Below, piece after piece: positions 42,109 to 46,657 of a stretch of DNA of 46,657 bases (its first letter is position 1; each line of letters begins with the position of its first letter). The stretch is taken from assembly GCA_040002845.1 (NCBI GenBank), contig JBDUDR010000004.1:1-46657 (forward strand), read 5' to 3'. The notes beneath the pieces were generated by a model. The model saw only the letters and a list, made by a program, of their open reading frames with translations, had not been told where the DNA came from and made no database searches. The translations under genes and the position numbers were made by a program. Source of the stretch: JBDUDR01 sp040002845. GTDB lineage: Bacteria; Actinomycetota; Actinomycetes; Propionibacteriales; Nocardioidaceae.

Positions 42109-43169
42109 TGAGCATCCGGACCGCATTCGAGGAAGCGACCGAGGCATACCAGATTCCGAGAGTGATCAGGCTCGGGCCGAACCTCTACGGCGCCTCCTTC
42201 ATGTTGATGAAGATGATCCCGGCCCGCTACATCCTGCGCAGAGCCGAGGAGGCCTGCCGGCTTGACCCCGGCACCGTCATCGTGGAGTCGACGTCGGGCA
42301 CCTTCGGGCTGGCCCTGGCCATGCAGGCGGTACACATGAACCGACGGGTGATCCTGGTCAGCGACCCCGTCATCGACGAACGCCTCTACCGGCGGCTCAC
42401 CGACCTCGGCGCCGTGGTTGAACGGGTGCCGGCGACCGCGGCCTCGATCGTCGGGGGATTCCAGGCCGCGCGGCTGGAGCGGCTGGAGCAGATCAGGTCC
42501 GAGCACCTGTCGACCTTCTGGCCCGAGCAGTACTCCAACCCGGACAACCCCAGGTCGTACGCCACCGTCGCCGAGCTGCTGCTCGAGTGCCTCGGCCAGG
42601 TCGACTGCCTGGTGGGCCCGGTCGGCTCGGGTGGCTCGATGTGCGGGACAGCCGGGTATCTGCGCTCTGTCCTGCCCGAGTGCAGGGCTGTCGGAGTGGA
42701 CACCCACTCCAGTGTGCTCTTCGGCCACGCCGACGGTCCCCGCGAGCTGCGTGGCATGGGCATGAGCCTGATGCCGGTTCTGGTGGATCACCGGGTCTTC
42801 GACAGTGTGCACTGGTGCGCACCGTCTGCCGCGTACGCCGCTACCCGTGAGCTCCATCAGCGGCATGCCCTCTTCATGGGTCCGTCCAGCGGCGCTGCGT
42901 ACCTCGTGGCTCGCTGGTGGGCCCGGGCCAACCCGAATGCGCTGACGGTGGTGATGCTCCCTGACGAGGGATACCGCTACCAGGACACGGTCTACGACGA
43001 CGAGTGGCTCGCGGCGGCCGGTCATCTGGCAGAGCCGCTTCCGGCCGAGCCCCTCTTCGTAGACGACCCGACCCGGCCGGAAGGATCGTGGACAGCGTAC
43101 GACTGGGGGAGGCGATCGTACGCTGAGGTCATGGCCACCTGTCGTACCCCGGTGAAGGAACTGCGGTGA
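42108..43169 (+). CDS. Cysteine-synthase-like PLP enzyme (fold type II)
   Basis: A 353-residue tryptophan-synthase-beta-family enzyme. Lys35 in SFMLMKMIPARYIL aligns with the PLP Schiff-base lysine of cysteine synthases, although the usual SVKDR is altered. ESTSGTFGLALAMQA (about 64-78) corresponds to the TSGNTG substrate loop, VGPVGSGGSMCG to the phosphate-binding GTGGT loop and GPSSGAA to the C-terminal ring-nitrogen contact. It is made right after a kinase for free hydroxy-amino acids and before an argininosuccinate-lyase homologue. I infer that it replaces the phosphate of O-phosphoserine or O-phosphothreonine with an amine, such as that of aspartate. ATG overlaps the kinase stop by one base. 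Confidence 0.82.
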   Translation: MSIRTAFEEATEAYQIPRVIRLGPNLYGASFMLMKMIPARYILRRAEEACRLDPGTVIVESTSGTFGLALAMQAVHMNRRVILVSDPVIDERLYRRLTDLGAVVERVPATAASIVGGFQAARLERLEQIRSEHLSTFWPEQYSNPDNPRSYATVAELLLECLGQVDCLVGPVGSGGSMCGTAGYLRSVLPECRAVGVDTHSSVLFGHADGPRELRGMGMSLMPVLVDHRVFDSVHWCAPSAAYAATRELHQRHALFMGPSSGAAYLVARWWARANPNALTVVMLPDEGYRYQDTVYDDEWLAAAGHLAEPLPAEPLFVDDPTRPEGSWTAYDWGRRSYAEVMATCRTPVKELR

Positions 43170-43173
43170 GCGA

Positions 43174-44652
43174 GTGAGCGGCACCGGGCGGCTCGTGAGT
43201 GAGCTCGGGTTGCGCAGCCAGCGCGTGGTCTATGGCGAACTCTCCGCGGCTGACATCGAGGCCGAGTTGCTGCTGATGATGCGCGTCGACCAGGCTCACA
43301 CAGTGATGCTCGCCGAGCAGGAACTGATCGCCGCAGACGCCGCGGGCAGGCTTCTGCGCTGCATGGATGAGCTTGCCGCCAAGCGGTTCCGGCCCCTGCT
43401 GTCGCGTCCGGCGCCCCGAGGCATCTACCTGATGTACGAGGGTTACCTCATCGAGCGACTAGGCCCGGAGATCGGCGGTGTTCTCCATTCCGGTCGATCG
43501 CGCAACGACCTCAAGGCGACCATCACCTACCTGAGGTTCCGCGCATGGGTGCTCGACTTCGTCGAGCAAGCCGCCCGGCTGGAGGCAGTCCTGCTGTCTC
43601 GGGCCCGTGAGTACCAAACGGTCGTGATGCCGATCTACACGCACTTCCAGGCCGCGATGCCGGTCACCTACGGGCACTACCTGTTGGGAGTCGCCCTCGC
43701 GGTCGGCCGCGAGATCGATGCGCTGCGAGATGCGTCCACCGCACTGGAGGTCTGTCCGCTGGGGGCCGGAGCAGTGGCCGGCACGGACCTGTCGATCGAT
43801 GCGACCCGGACGGCTCGTTTGCTCGGGTTCTCCAGCAGCACCCAGCACGCCCTGGACGCCGTTGCGAGCAGGGATGTGCTGCTCCGCCTGCTCGGTGCGG
43901 CCACCGGCCTGGCAGTCACGCTCAGCCGGCTGGCTACCGACCTGCAACTGTGGAGCACCGCGGAGTTCGCCTTCATCGGCTTCCCCGACCGGCTGGTCGG
44001 CGGTAGCTCGGCCATGCCGCAGAAGCGCAACGCATTCCTGTTGGAGCACGTCAAGGCCAAGCCGGGACAGGCCCTCGGGGCCTGGGCCGCGGCGGCCAGC
44101 ACGATGACTTCGACCCCGTTCACCAACTCCATCGAAGTCGGCACCGAGGCGGTCGCCGACGTCTGGCACGGGCTGCAGGCCGTCGAGCAAGCGGTGCTGC
44201 TGAGCCAGGTCCTGGTCAGCGGCGCCAGACCGGACGCCGATCGGATGAGCGAGCGGGCCGAGTCGGGGTTCACCTCGGCGACGTCCCTCGCCAACCGTCT
44301 GGTCCAGCAGGGCGTGCCATTCCGGACTGCACACCACATGGTCGGTGAGGCCGTACGCCGGGCGGTTGAGGCGGGTTCGACCAAGCTGGCCGAGTTCGGA
44401 CCACCGGGGTGGCTGGACGGGATCGGGCTGGCCGACCTGGACCTGGACTCGCTGGTGCGCGCACACGTCTACGGCGGTGGGCCCGGAGCCTTCGCGGAGC
44501 CCTTCGAACAGGCCGTCACCGCGTGGGCGGCGCACCGGAAATGGCACCTGGAGTGGCGTCGGTTCGTCGCCGGCGCGGAGGCCGTGCTGGCCGAAGCTGT
44601 CCGGGAGCGGACCCGACAGCAACCCGGCGACGGGGACACGGACCGAACATGA
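43174..44652 (+). CDS. Argininosuccinate-lyase-like enzyme
   Basis: A 492-residue member of the fumarase/aspartase superfamily, all-helical. SGRSRND (residues 106-112), THFQAAMP (156-163) and the signature GSSAMPQKRN (277-286) are conserved. The latter differs from arginine-pathway enzymes by Ala instead of Pro after the Asn, and no other arginine genes are near. The superfamily releases fumarate from N-succinyl compounds. Downstream of the PLP enzyme it would plausibly cleave an aspartate adduct to fumarate and a 2,3-diamino acid. A comparable kinase, PLP enzyme and lyase set is proposed for 2,3-diaminobutyrate in uridyl-peptide antibiotics (recalled, not checked). The GTG start follows a four-base gap. 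Confidence 0.85.
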   Translation: MSGTGRLVSELGLRSQRVVYGELSAADIEAELLLMMRVDQAHTVMLAEQELIAADAAGRLLRCMDELAAKRFRPLLSRPAPRGIYLMYEGYLIERLGPEIGGVLHSGRSRNDLKATITYLRFRAWVLDFVEQAARLEAVLLSRAREYQTVVMPIYTHFQAAMPVTYGHYLLGVALAVGREIDALRDASTALEVCPLGAGAVAGTDLSIDATRTARLLGFSSSTQHALDAVASRDVLLRLLGAATGLAVTLSRLATDLQLWSTAEFAFIGFPDRLVGGSSAMPQKRNAFLLEHVKAKPGQALGAWAAAASTMTSTPFTNSIEVGTEAVADVWHGLQAVEQAVLLSQVLVSGARPDADRMSERAESGFTSATSLANRLVQQGVPFRTAHHMVGEAVRRAVEAGSTKLAEFGPPGWLDGIGLADLDLDSLVRAHVYGGGPGAFAEPFEQAVTAWAAHRKWHLEWRRFVAGAEAVLAEAVRERTRQQPGDGDTDRT

Positions 44653-45893
44653 GCGGCGAGTGGTTCATCCTGGTCGAGAGCAACACCACCGGATCTGGTC
44701 GACTGTTCTGCGCCTGTGCACGGCGACTGGGTCTGCGACCGATCGTGTTCGCTCGCGACCCCGACCGCTACCCCTATGTCGCGGGGGACGCCATCGAGAG
44801 CCGAGTCGTCGACACCGGCTCCACCGAGGTGGTGTTGGATGCCTGTGCTCAGATCGGCGGACAGATCGCAGGTGTGACGAGCAGCTCGGAATACTTCATG
44901 GTGACGGCCAGTGAGGGTGCCCGCGCACTCGGCCTGCCGCACCCGGACCCGGATGCAGTGCGCCGCTGCCGCGACAAGAGCGCGCAGCGACAACGTCTCA
45001 GGGCGGCGGGAGTGCCGGGACCCGCGTTCGCCGCCGCCCAGACCCCCGATGCGGCGGTCGCCGCTGCGGCCCGGATAGGGCTCCCTGTCGTGGTCAAGCC
45101 GGTCGCCGGATCCGGATCCATCGGCACCCGGTTGTGCCGCTGGACCGACGAAGTCCGCACCGCGGCCAGTGGTGTCCTAGACGCCGACCCGATCACGCTT
45201 GCGCTGCCGCCGCAGGACGCGGTGATGGTGGAGCAGTACCTCGGCGGTGTCGAGTACTCCGTTGAGACCCTCGACGAGCACGTGGTTGGCGTGACCCGCA
45301 AACACCTGGGGCCGGAGCCGTACTTCGTCGAGATCGGCCACGACTTCCCGGCGCCGGTGGAGCTCGCCGAACACGTCGAGATCAGCGAGATCGCGGTGTC
45401 GGCGCTGCGAGCGCTGGGGCTGGGCTGGGGCCCGGCTCACGTGGAGCTGCGTCAGACCGTCGGCGGTCCACGCATTGTCGAGGTCAATCCGCGGTTGGCC
45501 GGAGGAATGATCCCCCGGATGGTCCAGGAGGCGTGTGGCATCGACATGATCTTCCATGTCGTGGCCGAGGCTGCCGGGCGGGACGTGACTCCCCGGTCGA
45601 CGCGCGCCCAGGCGGCGTCGATCCGCTTCTTGGTGGCTCGGACAGCCGGGCGCCTGATCGAGATCCATGGTGAGGACGACGCCAGGCGTGTCCCGGGCGT
45701 GATCGACGTCGTCCTAACCCGTGAGCCGGGTCAAGACGTGGTGTTGCGCCACTCGTTCCAGGACAGGCTCGGCCTGGTGCTCGCTGCCGGGGAAGACGGT
45801 AGCGTCGCAGCACGTGCAGCCGACGACGGCTTGCTGGCCTTGGACGCGCGGATCGCGCCGGCCTCGTTTGTCACGGAAGGTGCCTTGGGCTAA
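44649..45893 (+). CDS. ATP-grasp carboxylate-amine ligase
   Basis: A 414-residue classical ATP-grasp enzyme. Pre-ATP-grasp domain about residues 1-110 (EWFILVESNTTGSGRLF at the start). The first ATP Lys is in RRCRDKSAQRQRLRAAGVPGP, the second in LPVVVKPVAGSGSIGT, and metal ligands in PRIVEVNPRLAGGMIPRM. The C-terminal part resembles the biotin-carboxylase-like tail of amino-acid ligases. Unlike the related gene at 34062-35166, every expected segment is present. It overlaps the lyase gene (ATGA) and the AlaX gene (TAATG). I infer that it couples the diamino acid to another building block, with an acyl phosphate intermediate. Confidence 0.88.
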   Translation: MSGEWFILVESNTTGSGRLFCACARRLGLRPIVFARDPDRYPYVAGDAIESRVVDTGSTEVVLDACAQIGGQIAGVTSSSEYFMVTASEGARALGLPHPDPDAVRRCRDKSAQRQRLRAAGVPGPAFAAAQTPDAAVAAAARIGLPVVVKPVAGSGSIGTRLCRWTDEVRTAASGVLDADPITLALPPQDAVMVEQYLGGVEYSVETLDEHVVGVTRKHLGPEPYFVEIGHDFPAPVELAEHVEISEIAVSALRALGLGWGPAHVELRQTVGGPRIVEVNPRLAGGMIPRMVQEACGIDMIFHVVAEAAGRDVTPRSTRAQAASIRFLVARTAGRLIEIHGEDDARRVPGVIDVVLTREPGQDVVLRHSFQDRLGLVLAAGEDGSVAARAADDGLLALDARIAPASFVTEGALG

Positions 45894-46636
45894 TGGGATT
45901 CGAACATCACGGACGTACGTACCGTCTCGACTGGGAGGACGCCTCGATCAGGGAATGGGACTGCACGGTTGTCTGGTCCGACCCAGACGACCCGGAAGCG
46001 GGCATCGTGCTGGACCGATCGGCTTTCTACCCCGGAGGCGGCGGGCAGCCACCGGATCACGGTGTGCTGCTCTGGCAGGGCGTGCAGACGCGGATCGTCG
46101 GCACCCGCAAGGGCGACGATCTGCACCTGTTGCCCGCGGACGGAGACCCGGTTCCACCGGCCGGAACCGCTGTGCAGGGAGCCATCGACGACGAGCGCCG
46201 CACGACGCTCATGCGCACCCATTCTGGCCTGCATGTCTTGTGCGGAACGGTTTTCCGTGATTTCGGCGCCCTCGTGACTGGCGGCAACATGGAGCCTGGG
46301 GTAGCTCGGATGGATTTCAATCTGCCCGACATTCCGCCAGACTTCAAACAGTCACTTGAAGACTCCGTGAACGCCGAGATATCGGCCGACCGACGCATAG
46401 ATATTCGCCGACTCCCTCGCAACGAGGCGCTTTCTATACCGGACATCGTCCGCACCCAGGCAAGGTTCCCTCCCGAGACCGCCGAGATGCGGATCGTGGA
46501 CATTGTCGGCCTGGATATGCAAGCCGATGGCGGAACTCACGTGGCATCCACCAAGCAGATCGGGCGGCTCGAGGTGTTCAAGGTGGAAAACAAGGGCCGG
46601 CAGAACCGCAGGGTGCGCATCAGGTTGGCCGATTGA
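45893..46636 (+). CDS. AlaX-type alanyl-tRNA editing protein
   Basis: A 247-residue stand-alone homologue of the AlaRS editing domain, with an N-terminal beta-barrel (FYPGGGGQPPDHG, residues 45-57). Zinc ligands are His110 and His114 (HSGLH) and His216 in ADGGTHVAS; the Cys that usually precedes GGTH is Asp212 here. Such proteins hydrolyse Ser- or Gly-tRNA(Ala) made in error. In this operon it may clear tRNA charged with the pathway's unusual amino acid and so give self-protection, or it may act on a pathway ester; both are inference. It is the last gene seen; the operon may go on past the window edge. Confidence 0.85.
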   Translation: MGFEHHGRTYRLDWEDASIREWDCTVVWSDPDDPEAGIVLDRSAFYPGGGGQPPDHGVLLWQGVQTRIVGTRKGDDLHLLPADGDPVPPAGTAVQGAIDDERRTTLMRTHSGLHVLCGTVFRDFGALVTGGNMEPGVARMDFNLPDIPPDFKQSLEDSVNAEISADRRIDIRRLPRNEALSIPDIVRTQARFPPETAEMRIVDIVGLDMQADGGTHVASTKQIGRLEVFKVENKGRQNRRVRIRLAD

Positions 46637-46657
46637 CCGGCCCGCGAATCTCGCTAG

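Noticed and set aside
43174..44652. Arginine biosynthesis argH
   Set aside because: No other arg gene is near, the NP after the signature is NA, and the gene is coupled to a PLP enzyme and an ATP-grasp ligase.
1..46657. CRISPR arrays, tRNA or rRNA genes, transposases
   Set aside because: I looked for regular repeat-spacer patterns, cloverleaf-like sequences and transposase motifs on both strands and found none that held up.

Overview
The window is GC-rich DNA from an actinobacterium. The evidence is frequent GTG and TTG starts, strong Shine-Dalgarno sites, many 4-base stop/start overlaps, and an MprAB/HtrA-type stress module. DUF3311/MctP transporter pairing and the catabolic gene set fit soil Actinomycetes (perhaps Propionibacteriales), but the genus cannot be fixed from sequence alone. 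No rRNA, tRNA, CRISPR array, transposase, phage, NRPS or PKS gene was seen.

Bases 1-24333 look like ordinary chromosome. In order they hold a CBS protein and a hemerythrin; paaI-paaK; a DUF3311/MctP monocarboxylate transporter; a 2-oxoacid dehydrogenase operon (E1alpha-E1beta-E2); a family III CoA-transferase; MFS and EamA transporters; a heterodimeric ABC exporter; a hisC-like aminotransferase; a GntR regulator with its own operator; a holin-like membrane protein; a low-molecular-weight phosphatase; a fructosamine kinase; and mprA-mprB-htrA with candidate MprA boxes.

Bases 24335-46636 look like a natural-product gene cluster with no NRPS or PKS. A minus-strand operon of eleven tightly packed genes (39685 down to 27407) starts with a split hydrazine-forming machinery: a cupin, a methionyl-tRNA-synthetase-like enzyme, an FAD-dependent amine oxidase and a lysine/ornithine N-monooxygenase. 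It continues with a small lipocalin-like protein, two classical ATP-grasp genes, a DUF3326 protein, an MFS exporter and two circularly permuted ATP-grasp ligases. A divergent plus-strand operon (40348-46636) encodes a methyltransferase, a PduX-like GHMP kinase, a cysteine-synthase-like PLP enzyme, an argininosuccinate-lyase-like enzyme, another ATP-grasp ligase and an AlaX-type tRNA editing protein.

My working model is inference. The first four minus-strand enzymes make an N-N bonded building block from N-hydroxylysine and another amino acid. The kinase-PLP-lyase trio makes a 2,3-diamino acid from serine or threonine. The ATP-grasp enzymes join the parts into a small peptide, MFS proteins export it, and AlaX may remove mischarged tRNA as self-protection.

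The cluster shows decay and duplication. One MFS + permuted ATP-grasp pair (24335-25796) is collapsed by a deletion into an out-of-frame fusion. The ATP-grasp gene at 34062-35166 lacks an internal segment and carries a likely one-base frameshift. A secreted ScyD-like gene sits between the broken and intact copies.
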